A stretch of DNA of 9,145 bases from WLMZ01 sp039920665 (lineage in GTDB: Bacteria > Actinomycetota > Acidimicrobiia > Acidimicrobiales > Ilumatobacteraceae), in the NCBI GenBank assembly GCA_039920665.1, contig JBDSDH010000002.1, forward strand, positions 1 through 9,145. The letters run 5' to 3'. The notes under the pieces are model-generated. The model did no database searches. It saw only the letters and a list, made by a program, of their open reading frames with translations, and was not told where the DNA came from. The position numbers were made by a program, and so were the translations under genes. Positions within the stretch are counted from its first letter, which is position 1, and every line of letters starts with the position of its first letter. Below are positions 1-6,646 of this stretch, one piece after another.

Positions 1-82
1 CATTCGGGGTGTTTTCGTCGCGGACCTTGGTGAGGGCAGCAGCGACGAGTGGATGTTCGACCACATTGACTTCGACAGACAT
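1..82 (-). CDS. upp: Uracil phosphoribosyltransferase, N-terminal fragment (cut by window edge)
   Basis: Only the first 27 codons are visible. The translation begins MSVEVNVVEHPLVAAALTKV and continues RDENTPN, which matches the conserved UPRT N-terminus (a short beta strand, then V-x-HPL-V-x-x-x-L-T-x-x-R-D-x-x-T). The enzyme makes UMP from uracil and PRPP in the cytoplasm (pyrimidine salvage). Catalytic and PRPP-binding parts lie outside the window. The gene follows adenosine deaminase by 42 bp on the same strand and is probably the third gene of the dioxygenase-add-upp operon. The start is set by homology: ATG at 82-80. An in-frame ATG at 91-89 would add MIA; neither has a clear Shine-Dalgarno sequence. 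Identity is inferred from a short stretch but is distinctive. Confidence 0.8.
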   Translation of the reverse strand, partial: MSVEVNVVEHPLVAAALTKVRDENTPN

Positions 83-124
83 GGCGATCATCTTGCCACG
101 CACATGGGCCGCCCGCCCAAGAGG

Positions 125-1201
125 TCAGATACCGAGGGTGTGGTCCGCTCGGAGCAGTGCGTAGCGGGGCTTGATCAAGCCGTTGATGATCCGCAAACGT
201 TCGGGAAACGGGGCGAATGCGGATTTCATCGCGTTGGTCGTCAACCATTCCATGTCGTCGAGCCCCCAGCCGAACGCGCGGAAGAGTTCGATCATCTCGT
301 GGCTCATCGAAGTCGCGCTCATCAACCGATTGTCGGTGTTGACCGTGACCCGGAACCGCAACCGCCGCAGCATCCCGATCGGATGATCGGCAATCGATGC
401 GCACACGCCGGTGCCGACGTTGGATGTGGGACACAGTTCGAGCGGGATCCGGCGGTCGCGGACATACGAGGCGAGCCGTCCGAGTATCTGGTCGCCGGGC
501 ACGCCGGTGATGTCGTCGACGATGCGGACGCCGTGGCCGAGCCGCTCGCCGCCACAGAACTGGATTGCCTCCCAGATCGATGGCAGTCCGAACGCCTCAC
601 CGGCGTGGATCGTGGAGTGAAAGTTCTCGCGCTGCACGTACTGGAACGCGTCGAGGTGGCGAGTGGGTGGGTATCCGGCTTCGGCCCCAGCGATGTCGAA
701 CCCGACCACGCCGCGATCGCGCCAGCGAACAGCGAGTTCGGCGATGTCGAGCGACCGTGCGGCGGTGCGCATCGCGCACAGCAGCGCGTAGATGGTGAGG
801 TCGGTGCCGGCCGAGCCCCGCTCGAACCCGGTCATCACCGCGTCGACCACCTCGTCGAGGGTGAGCCCGGCCTCGACCGCAAGCTCCGGCGCGAAGCGAA
901 CTTCGGCGTAGACGACGCCGTCGGCAGCGAGATCTTGGGCGCACTCGTAGGCCACCCGCTCGATCGCGTCACGGTGTTGCATGACACCGCACGTGTGAGC
1001 GAAGGTCTCCAGATAGAGCACGAGGTCGTTGCGCTTGGCACCGCGATTGAACCAACCAGCCAAGTCGTCGACATCGCGGGTGGGGAGCGCGGAATAGCCG
1101 TACTCGTCAGCGAGATCGATGACCGTTTGCGGGCGCAGGCCGCCGTCGAGGTGGTCGTGGAGCAGCGCCTTGGGCGCCTTGCGGATCAGGTCTTCGATCA
1201 C
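125..1201 (-). CDS. add: Adenosine deaminase
   Basis: This 358-residue zinc-dependent amidohydrolase converts adenosine or deoxyadenosine to inosine in purine salvage. The metal and catalytic motifs are all visible: H15-x-H17 in LLHDHLDGG, VRFAPE at 101-106, H199/E202 in TIHAGE, H223 in GERLGHG, CPTSN at 257-261 and D290 in VNTDNRLMS. The length is normal for the family. The start is GTG at 1201-1199, because its first bases overlap the TGA of the upstream dioxygenase gene (GTGA at 1198-1201) and place H15/H17 at the usual distance from the N-terminus. The open frame continues upstream to 1534, but that part lies antisense-free over the neighbouring gene's coding sequence in another frame and is not plausible. 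Residue 291 is Asn where animal enzymes have a second Asp; this may be an actinobacterial variant. The upp gene follows after 42 bp. Confidence 0.93.
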   Translation of the reverse strand: MIEDLIRKAPKALLHDHLDGGLRPQTVIDLADEYGYSALPTRDVDDLAGWFNRGAKRNDLVLYLETFAHTCGVMQHRDAIERVAYECAQDLAADGVVYAEVRFAPELAVEAGLTLDEVVDAVMTGFERGSAGTDLTIYALLCAMRTAARSLDIAELAVRWRDRGVVGFDIAGAEAGYPPTRHLDAFQYVQRENFHSTIHAGEAFGLPSIWEAIQFCGGERLGHGVRIVDDITGVPGDQILGRLASYVRDRRIPLELCPTSNVGTGVCASIADHPIGMLRRLRFRVTVNTDNRLMSATSMSHEMIELFRAFGWGLDDMEWLTTNAMKSAFAPFPERLRIINGLIKPRYALLRADHTLGI

Positions 1202-2079
1202 GCCGCAACCCGATCCGAACGATCGAGCCGACGCAACGGCAGATCTTCGTTGCGTTGCAGCCAGTTCCAGGCCGGGTATTCGGCAGCCGCCGAGATGCAG
1301 TGCAGCGAATAGGCGTGGCGACTGGCGGCAGAACGATTGACGTCGCTCCAGTGGGGCAGCAGTCCGTGCAGCAACACCAGAGTGCCGGCCGAAACCTCGA
1401 GCGGCACAAGATCGGCGGGAGAGGGCAGCGGCGAGTCGTCGAGCACGTCGAAGAACGTGCCATCGGTGTTGCTCGCGCTGTTGCGCTTGAAGGTCTTGCG
1501 CAGTGATGTGCGATGTCCACCAGGCAACGCCCACAGGCAGCCATTCTGCAAGGTTGCATCCTCGATCGCGAACCAGAAACCGGTGACGGTCATGGGGTCG
1601 GTGTAGAGGAACGTGGCGTCCTGGTGGCAGCCGACTTCGCCACCGATGTGGGGCTGCTTGAAGATGTACATGCTCTGCAGCGCGAGCGCATCGGCGAGGC
1701 CGATGTCGGCCGCGACCCCAGCGAGGTCCGATGTGTAGCTGAACGATGCGAAGACATCATCCACGTCGTGCATTGCATGGCCGATCTTGTTGATCGACAG
1801 CGATTTGTCCTGGCCCAATTGCCCATCGACACCGAATGCTTCCTCCTCGAAGAAGCACCACGTGCCGTTGGCCGAATCGAGGAACTCACCATCGGTGATG
1901 CGATCTTGTTCGTTGGTGGTGAACACGGTGTTGCGATCGCTCGGCTCGAACTCGTCGACCATTTCGACCGCTCGGCGACGCAGCGCAGCGCACGCGTCCG
2001 GCCCGGCAAAACCGGGGATGACCAGGAAGCCGTCGGCTTCGTACTGCTCGACCTGCTGGTCGGAAAGAACACTTGACAT
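1198..2079 (-). CDS. PHYHD1-like Fe(II)/2-oxoglutarate dioxygenase (PhyH family)
   Basis: This 293-residue protein is a cupin-fold 2-oxoglutarate oxygenase. The iron facial triad is H152-x-D154 (CHQDATF) plus H243 (LPHWSDVN). R254, eleven residues after H243, is the expected 2-oxoglutarate-binding arginine; the same spacing is found in human phytanoyl-CoA hydroxylase. Several blocks recall human PHYHD1 as I remember it: SINKIGHAMH at 95-104, QSMYIFKQPHIGGEV at 135-149, HQDATFLYT at 152-160 and EDATLQNGCLW at 173-183. PHYHD1 itself turns over 2-oxoglutarate but has no firmly assigned substrate that I can cite. The ATG at 2079-2077 is the first plausible start; upstream in-frame sequence runs antisense through queF. 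The stop overlaps the add GTG start by 4 bp, so the two are translationally coupled. Family assignment is secure; substrate is unknown, and a nucleoside or nucleotide is inferred from context. Confidence 0.88.
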   Translation of the reverse strand: MSSVLSDQQVEQYEADGFLVIPGFAGPDACAALRRRAVEMVDEFEPSDRNTVFTTNEQDRITDGEFLDSANGTWCFFEEEAFGVDGQLGQDKSLSINKIGHAMHDVDDVFASFSYTSDLAGVAADIGLADALALQSMYIFKQPHIGGEVGCHQDATFLYTDPMTVTGFWFAIEDATLQNGCLWALPGGHRTSLRKTFKRNSASNTDGTFFDVLDDSPLPSPADLVPLEVSAGTLVLLHGLLPHWSDVNRSAASRHAYSLHCISAAAEYPAWNWLQRNEDLPLRRLDRSDRVAA

Positions 2080-2100
2080 GGCCTCACCGTAGCCTTTGAT
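2073..2100 (+). promoter_or_regulatory. Candidate queF promoter overlapping the dioxygenase start codon
   Basis: A perfect TTGACA at 2073-2078 is followed after 16 bp by TTTGAT at 2095-2100 (4 of 6 to the -10 consensus). An alternative actinobacterial-type TAnnnT (TAGCCT) lies at 2090-2095. Either would place transcription start at or very near the queF ATG (2104), where no Shine-Dalgarno sequence is present, so the message may be leaderless. The -35 element covers the antisense of the first codons of the divergent dioxygenase gene. Prediction from sequence only. Confidence 0.4.
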
Positions 2101-2103
2101 TTT

Positions 2104-2514
2104 ATGAATTCGATCGACAGTCCACTCGCTCAACCAGACGTTTCGGGACTGACCATTCTCGGCAGCACCGTCCGCCACGCCGTCGAACACGTCGAGGTCT
2201 TTCCGGCTCCCGCCAACGTGACCATCGTGCGGTTCACCAACGACGAGTTGAACAGCATGTGCCCGGTGACCGAGCAGCCAGACCTGTCTCATGTCGTGAT
2301 CGAGTACAGCCCGAACGAGTGGTGTATCGAGAGCAAGAGCCTCAAGCTGTACTTGTGGAGCTTCCGCGACCGGGCCGTGTTCGCCGAGGCGCTGGCGGCA
2401 GAGATCGCAGGTGAAGTGATGACGACGGCCCGACCCCACAAGGTGACGGTGACGCTCACCCAGCGGCCGCGCGGTGGCATCGAGGTACAGGCGATCAGCG
2501 AGTTGTCCCGCTGA
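2104..2514 (+). CDS. queF: NADPH-dependent 7-cyano-7-deazaguanine (preQ0) reductase, type I QueF
   Basis: This 136-residue unimodular QueF reduces the nitrile of preQ0 to the amine preQ1 in queuosine tRNA-modification biosynthesis. The nucleophilic cysteine C53 and acid D60 lie in MCPVTEQPD, followed by the family signature ESKSLKLYLWSFRD (76-89), which contacts NADPH, and a C-terminal PRGGIEV. The length is slightly shorter than the Bacillus subtilis enzyme, at its C-terminus. The segment that normally reads F-H-E reads F93-A94-E95: the substrate-binding Glu is kept, but the active-site His (H96 in B. subtilis, H229 in E. coli) is Ala. The ATG at 2104 gives the normal N-terminus and lacks a Shine-Dalgarno site. 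No other queuosine gene is in view. It stands alone on the plus strand, divergent by 24 bp from the dioxygenase and convergent with the permease (40-bp gap). Confidence 0.92.
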   Translation: MNSIDSPLAQPDVSGLTILGSTVRHAVEHVEVFPAPANVTIVRFTNDELNSMCPVTEQPDLSHVVIEYSPNEWCIESKSLKLYLWSFRDRAVFAEALAAEIAGEVMTTARPHKVTVTLTQRPRGGIEVQAISELSR

Positions 2515-2530
2515 CCACCTGACTCGAATC

Positions 2531-2551
2531 GCCTGGCTCGAAGGACCGGGC
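2531..2551 (+). terminator. Weak hairpin between convergent queF and permease genes
   Basis: GCCTGGCTC (2531-2539) can pair with GGACCGGGC (2543-2551) around a GAA loop, with two G-U pairs and one mismatch, in the plus-strand transcript just after the queF stop. There is no T-run after it, and the pairing is poorer in the minus-strand transcript. It may help end the queF message, but the evidence is slight. Confidence 0.2.
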
Positions 2552-2554
2552 CGG

Positions 2555-3808
2555 CTACTGGCTCTCGTAGGGCTGACCAGCAGCCTTGGGGGCACGGCTC
2601 TTTCCGCCGATACCGGCGACCACGATGATGGTCGCGATGTACGGCGTCATCCCGATGAACTCGCTGGGGATACCGGTCTTGAGCAGCCCGAGCTTGGCTT
2701 GCAAGGCATCGAAGAAGCCGAACGTGAGCGCACCACACAAGACGCCGATCGGGCTCCAGCGGCCGATGATGACGACGGCGAGGGCGATGAAGCCGCGGCC
2801 GTTGACGATCTCTTCGCGGAAGCGGCCGACGTTGGCGGTCCACCATGATCCACCGAATCCGGCGACCGCACCGGCCGCGATGACGTTGTAGTACCGCATC
2901 CGGTTGACGTTCACGCCGAGTGTGTCGGCAGCCTTGGGGTGTTCGCCGATCGCTCTCGTGCGCAGACCCCAACGGGTGCTCTTGAACGCCCAGGCGAGGA
3001 ACGCGACGAGGATGAACGCGATATAGACGTAGTACGTCTGCTTGAACAGGATCGGTCCGATTACGGGGATCTTGGACAACAGCGGAATGTTGAACGGCTT
3101 CAACGTCGAGACGCCGTTGTAGGACTCGTTCGTGCTCAGGATCCGGTTGTCGAGGAACGACGTCAGGCCGAGGATGAAGAAGTTGAGGAAGAATCCAACG
3201 ATGATCTGATCGACCTTGTATCGGATGGACAGCCAGGCCAGGAGCCACGCGAAAAAGGCGCCGGTGACCATTGCTGCGAGGACACCGACCCAGAACGTCG
3301 TGATCGAGCCGACCAGCGCTGAGGTGAATGCTCCGTTGAGCAGCAGACCTTCGATCGCGATGTTGACCACACCGGATTTCTCGCAGAGGATCCCCGCCAA
3401 CGCTCCGAAAATCAGCGGCGTCGAGAACGTCACGGCTTGGGTCAGCATGCCGACCAGCGCAAATCCCCGAGGTGCCGCTGCCCACGCCAACAGCGCGAAC
3501 AAAAAGATCACGGCCACTGCGGCGAGCGCGGCGGTCTGCCATTTGCCGAGGCCCCGCATCAACTGCACGCCACCGAGCACCGCCAGGGTGCCCGCGACGA
3601 ACCACGACAGCGGCATCGACGCAATGCCGAAGCTTCGACCACCATCGAGTTTGAACGTCGCGGTTCCCTCGTGACCAGTGAGCGAGAACGCCACGATGGC
3701 AGCCAGGATCAGGTACATGATGCCGAGGTTGCGCGAACGCCGAATCTGCTCGAACGAGCGGACGATCGTCTGCTCGGCTTGTTTGTAGATCTCTGTCGGT
3801 GTGGTCAT
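2555..3808 (-). CDS. Nucleoside ABC transporter permease 2 (NupQ/BPD_transp_2 family)
   Basis: This 417-residue inner-membrane permease has many hydrophobic helices and belongs to the LivH/RbsC-like BPD_transp_2 superfamily. The NupQ-type signature CEKSGVVNIAIEGLLLNGAF (142-161) is diagnostic for the BMP-associated importers. GEHPKAADTLGVNV (288-301) is the cytoplasmic ATPase-coupling loop, and NGRGFIALAVVIIGRW (336-351) is the conserved late helix. An N-terminal extension of about 110 residues with extra hydrophobic segments precedes the core, which makes it longer than the roughly 320-residue B. subtilis NupQ. The ATG start at 3808-3806 overlaps the stop of the preceding permease (ATGA at 3805-3808), which fixes the start and implies translational coupling. 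It is the last transporter gene. Substrate (nucleosides) is inferred from the family and from adjacent salvage genes. Confidence 0.9.
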   Translation of the reverse strand: MTTPTEIYKQAEQTIVRSFEQIRRSRNLGIMYLILAAIVAFSLTGHEGTATFKLDGGRSFGIASMPLSWFVAGTLAVLGGVQLMRGLGKWQTAALAAVAVIFLFALLAWAAAPRGFALVGMLTQAVTFSTPLIFGALAGILCEKSGVVNIAIEGLLLNGAFTSALVGSITTFWVGVLAAMVTGAFFAWLLAWLSIRYKVDQIIVGFFLNFFILGLTSFLDNRILSTNESYNGVSTLKPFNIPLLSKIPVIGPILFKQTYYVYIAFILVAFLAWAFKSTRWGLRTRAIGEHPKAADTLGVNVNRMRYYNVIAAGAVAGFGGSWWTANVGRFREEIVNGRGFIALAVVIIGRWSPIGVLCGALTFGFFDALQAKLGLLKTGIPSEFIGMTPYIATIIVVAGIGGKSRAPKAAGQPYESQ

Positions 3809-4995
3809 GATCCCCAGCCCCGGAACAACTGCGTACCGCTGTCGCCGCCGTCGTCCTTCAGCCGCCAGATGCCACGCGTGAGCGCAGGAGCGGCGACGAA
3901 CAACACGATCAGGGCCCGGATCACGAGCACGAGGTCGACTGGCACCCCGGTGGTCGCTTGCATCCGGTCGCCTCCCGCCTTCAACGCACCGAACAGCAGT
4001 GCGGCAGCCGTGGTGCCCCACGGCGACGATCGTCCGAGCAGCGCAACGGCGATTGCATCGAACCCGACGTCGCCGGCAAATCCAGCCGTTGCTCGGTTCT
4101 GGGTGACGCCGCCGAGGATCTCGCTCGCGCCGCCGAGCCCGGCAAACGCGCCAGCGAATGCCATCGCGGCGATCGTCAACCGACCGGGGTTCATCCCGGC
4201 GTAGCGCGCAGCATCGGCATTGGCCCCGAGAGTGCGCAACTGAAAGCCGAGCTTGGACTTGGTGATCAACCACGAAACGAAGGCCGCCAGCAAGATCGCA
4301 AGGACGAATCCGGTATGAGCCCGGATCTCGAGCGACGACTTGTCGAGGAACCAGAACAGGTTGGGTAGATGCGCTGACGGTTTGATCTCCCTCGAGATCG
4401 GGTCACCACGACCGGGCACCTGGAAGACGGTGGTCTTGAGCAAGAACAGCACCAAACCGCCGGCGACATAGTTGAGCATGATCGTCGTGATCACCTCGTG
4501 GGCACCGGTTCGGGCTTTGAGCAGGCCGACGATGCCGCCCCAGATCGCTCCGGCAACGATGGCAGCGAGTAATGCGAGCACGACGTGAATCGGCGCCGGC
4601 AACTCGAATTTGAAACCGACCCACACCGCAGCCATACCGCCGGCCAACATCTGACCCGTGGCTCCGATGTTGAACAGACCGGCCTTGAATGCGACTGCAA
4701 CGGCGAGGCCGGAGAAGATCAGCGGTGTTGCCGCAGTGATGGTCTCGCTGAAGCCGCGCCAACTGCCGAACGCTCCGGTGGCCAACGCCTTGTACGAGTC
4801 GACGACGTCTTGCCACATCCCGCCGACGTCGAAGTTCTTGACGTTGTCGATGTCTGACACGGCGACGATGAGCGCGCCGACGACGAGCGCGGACACGACT
4901 GCGAGCGCAGTGAGCCGGGCGCTACTGAGCCGGTGCGGCCACGGTGATTCATGTGGCTCGTCCGCAACCTGTTGCGGAACGGTTGCTGCTGTCAC
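3805..4995 (-). CDS. Nucleoside ABC transporter permease 1 (NupP/BPD_transp_2 family)
   Basis: This 396-residue inner-membrane protein is the partner permease of a heterodimeric channel. Visible marks are a first transmembrane helix around residues 28-46, the NupP-type motif FKAGLFNIGATGQ (103-115), GAHEVITTIMLNY (164-176), the coupling loop GANADAARYAGMN (257-269), and GFDAIAVALLGR (311-322) followed by the last helices. A large polar segment (about 190-225) between helices is probably extracytoplasmic. The start is GTG at 4995-4993, which overlaps the TGA of the ATPase gene (GTGA at 4992-4995). Its own stop overlaps the ATG of the next permease, so three transporter genes form one coupled translation unit. 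The family name in B. subtilis is NupP (YufP); orthology is inferred. Confidence 0.9.
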   Translation of the reverse strand: MTAATVPQQVADEPHESPWPHRLSSARLTALAVVSALVVGALIVAVSDIDNVKNFDVGGMWQDVVDSYKALATGAFGSWRGFSETITAATPLIFSGLAVAVAFKAGLFNIGATGQMLAGGMAAVWVGFKFELPAPIHVVLALLAAIVAGAIWGGIVGLLKARTGAHEVITTIMLNYVAGGLVLFLLKTTVFQVPGRGDPISREIKPSAHLPNLFWFLDKSSLEIRAHTGFVLAILLAAFVSWLITKSKLGFQLRTLGANADAARYAGMNPGRLTIAAMAFAGAFAGLGGASEILGGVTQNRATAGFAGDVGFDAIAVALLGRSSPWGTTAAALLFGALKAGGDRMQATTGVPVDLVLVIRALIVLFVAAPALTRGIWRLKDDGGDSGTQLFRGWGS

Positions 4996-6530
4996 GAGAC
5001 GTGTTCTCCCTTGGCTCCCGCCATCATGTCCTTGGCTCCCGCCATGTAGAGCCCGACGTCGCTGTGATCGGTCTCGGATCGTTTGAGATCAGCGACGATG
5101 CGCCCGGCGAACATCACCAGCACACGATCGGACAGCGCCATCACCTCGTCGAGTTCGGTACTGACGACGAGGACGCCAAGTCCTCGATCGCGGAGTTCGA
5201 CCAGCCGCTCGTGGATGTATTCGATCGAGCCGACGTCGACACCGCGAGTGGGCTGGCAGGCAATGGCCAACTGCAGTGGACGACTGATCTCGCGGGCGAC
5301 GATCACCTTTTGCTGATTGCCGCCGGACAACTTGCCGGTCGCGGTTTCGGTGGATGGTGTTCGGATGTCGAATGCTTCGACCAATCGTCGGGCTTCGACC
5401 TTGGCGGCTTTCCAGTTCATGTTGATGCCGTGGCTGAGCGGCGGCGCGTAGTAACCGGTGAGAGCGAGGTTCTCGGTGATCGAGAAGTCCTTGACCATGC
5501 CGTCGCGTTGGCGATCTTCGGGGATGTGGGCAACGCCGATCTGATGGCGTTCGCGGGGCGAGAAATGGGTGATGTCCGTGGAATGCAGGGTGACGGATCC
5601 GGACGCCACCCGTCGCAGGCCGACGAGGGCCTCGACCAGCTCGGTCTGGCCATTGCCCTGCACACCGGCGATGCCGACGATCTCGCCGTTGTGAACCTGG
5701 AAGCTGACGTCGTTGACCACAGCCCGACCGTTGGCGTCGGTGACGGTGACGCCGGCGACATCGAGCGAAACCTCGCCGACCACCGCCGCCGCCTTCTTGA
5801 CCACCAGCTCGACCGGCCGACCGACCATCATCTCGGCCAGGCTGCTCTGGGTGGCCGTCTTCGGATCAGCTTCGCCGACGGTCTTGCCTCGGCGCAGGAC
5901 GACGATGCGGTCGGCGATGCGCAATGCTTCTTTCAGCTTGTGGGTGATGAACACCACCGCGCAGCCGGCGGCCGTCAGCGTCTCGACGATCCGGAAGAAG
6001 TCTTCGATCTCCTGCGGCGTCAACACTGCGGTGGGTTCGTCGAACACGACGACTTTGGCATCGCGGAACAAGACCTTGACGATCTCGATCCGCTGTTGGA
6101 TGCCAACAGCAAGGTTTTCGGTGAGCGCATCCGGGTCGAGATGGAGCCCGAAGTCGCGAGACAGTTCGCTGACACGATTGCGTGCGGTGCGGATGTCGAG
6201 CCGGTTCAAGGACGATGTCGGTTCGACGCCGAGTACGACGTTCTCGGCCACGGTGAAGACCGGGACGAGCATGAAGTGCTGGTGGACCATGCCGATTCCC
6301 GCTGCGATCGCGTCACGTGGTGATGTGAAGTGGACCGGTTGACCGTCGATCAGAATCTCGCCCTCATCGGCGTGGTAGAGGCCGTAGAGGATGTTCATCA
6401 GGGTGCTCTTACCGGCACCGTTCTCGCCGACCAGGGCGAGCACTTCGCCGCCGCGAACGGTCAGGTTGACGTCGTCGTTGGCGACGACACCCGGGAATCG
6501 TTTGGTGATGCCGCGCAGCTCGAGTTCCAT
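4992..6530 (-). CDS. Nucleoside ABC transporter ATPase, two-domain (NupO/RbsA-like)
   Basis: This 512-residue tandem ATPase energises nucleoside import from the cytoplasmic face. Domain 1 is intact: Walker A GENGAGKST (35-43), Q-loop in VHQHF (82-86), an atypical signature VGIQQR (142-147), Walker B VVVFDEP (160-166) and H-loop H197. Domain 2 has a canonical signature LSGGNQQK (401-408), but its Walker A is GVQGNGQTE (289-297) without GK[ST], its Walker B region reads ACQPTRG, and its switch position is Ser-Thr in place of His. Such asymmetry is usual in this sugar/nucleoside subfamily. The start at ATG 6530-6528 is preceded by AAAGGGG and opens directly into MELELRGITKRFPG, the normal N-terminus. 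The extreme C-terminus carries a short repeat (MAGAKDM-MAGAKGE). The stop overlaps the permease GTG. Confidence 0.93.
   Translation of the reverse strand: MELELRGITKRFPGVVANDDVNLTVRGGEVLALVGENGAGKSTLMNILYGLYHADEGEILIDGQPVHFTSPRDAIAAGIGMVHQHFMLVPVFTVAENVVLGVEPTSSLNRLDIRTARNRVSELSRDFGLHLDPDALTENLAVGIQQRIEIVKVLFRDAKVVVFDEPTAVLTPQEIEDFFRIVETLTAAGCAVVFITHKLKEALRIADRIVVLRRGKTVGEADPKTATQSSLAEMMVGRPVELVVKKAAAVVGEVSLDVAGVTVTDANGRAVVNDVSFQVHNGEIVGIAGVQGNGQTELVEALVGLRRVASGSVTLHSTDITHFSPRERHQIGVAHIPEDRQRDGMVKDFSITENLALTGYYAPPLSHGINMNWKAAKVEARRLVEAFDIRTPSTETATGKLSGGNQQKVIVAREISRPLQLAIACQPTRGVDVGSIEYIHERLVELRDRGLGVLVVSTELDEVMALSDRVLVMFAGRIVADLKRSETDHSDVGLYMAGAKDMMAGAKGEHVS
5009..5045 (-). repeat. 16-bp tandem direct repeat in the 3' end of the ATPase gene
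   Basis: CCTTGGCTCCCGCCAT occurs at 5009-5024 and 5030-5045 on the plus strand, a 21-bp period. It keeps the reading frame and encodes two copies of MAGAK near the ATPase C-terminus. It looks like a small in-frame slippage duplication at the dispensable tail. Confidence 0.85.
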
Positions 6531-6534
6531 TGAG

Positions 6535-6541
6535 CCCCTTT
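6535..6541 (-). promoter_or_regulatory. Ribosome binding site of the ATPase gene
   Basis: AAAGGGG lies four bases before the ATG at 6530-6528. It selects this start over the longer open frame that extends upstream to 6812, where the sequence runs through the intercistronic hairpin. Confidence 0.6.
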
Positions 6542-6551
6542 CGATTGGGCG

Positions 6552-6557
6552 ACTGTA
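6552..6557 (-). promoter_or_regulatory. Possible internal -10 element ahead of the ATPase gene
   Basis: TACAGT (TAnnnT type, 4 of 6 to TATAAT) would give a start site about 15 bases before the ATPase ATG, just after the upstream hairpin. There is no good -35 hexamer at the expected distance. It would supply separate expression of the ATPase and permeases if the hairpin terminates most transcripts. Confidence 0.2.
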
Positions 6558-6610
6558 GTCCAGGCTCCTGTCGTCCTGCAGAACCGCCGCGATGCCACTG
6601 CACGGGGAGG

Positions 6611-6646
6611 AAAACGCCGAGAGGGGCCCCGAAGGACCCCTCTCGG
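6611..6646 (-). terminator. Intercistronic intrinsic terminator/attenuator between BMP lipoprotein and ATPase
   Basis: In the minus-strand transcript CCGAGAGGGG (6646-6637) pairs perfectly with CCCCUCUCGG (6626-6617). A further U-G pair and two C-G pairs close on a UUCG loop, so the whole is a 13-pair stem with a cUUCGg tetraloop. It is followed by CG and then UUUU (6614-6611) and CCUCC. The U-run is short, so partial termination is likely. It starts about 50 bases after the binding-protein stop codon, the usual place for a hairpin that raises binding-protein message over membrane components or protects its 3' end. Confidence 0.8.

Noticed and set aside
53..1312. Long plus-strand open frame (419 codons) antisense to adenosine deaminase
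   Set aside because: It is a high-GC shadow: no family features, composition dominated by Arg, Asp, Glu and Val from antisense codons, and the opposite strand encodes an unmistakable enzyme.
1202..1534. N-terminal extension of the adenosine deaminase frame
   Set aside because: It would overlap the dioxygenase coding sequence in another frame, and the GTG at 1201 gives the normal family N-terminus and a 4-bp overlap.
4992..5700. Degenerate second nucleotide-binding domain of the ATPase as evidence of a broken gene
   Set aside because: Loss of GK[ST] and the switch His in one domain is common in this importer subfamily, and domain 1 is intact.
4944..6323. Plus-strand open frame of 459 codons opposite the ATPase
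   Set aside because: Shadow of the ATPase gene; no recognisable domain, and the real gene has all ABC motifs.
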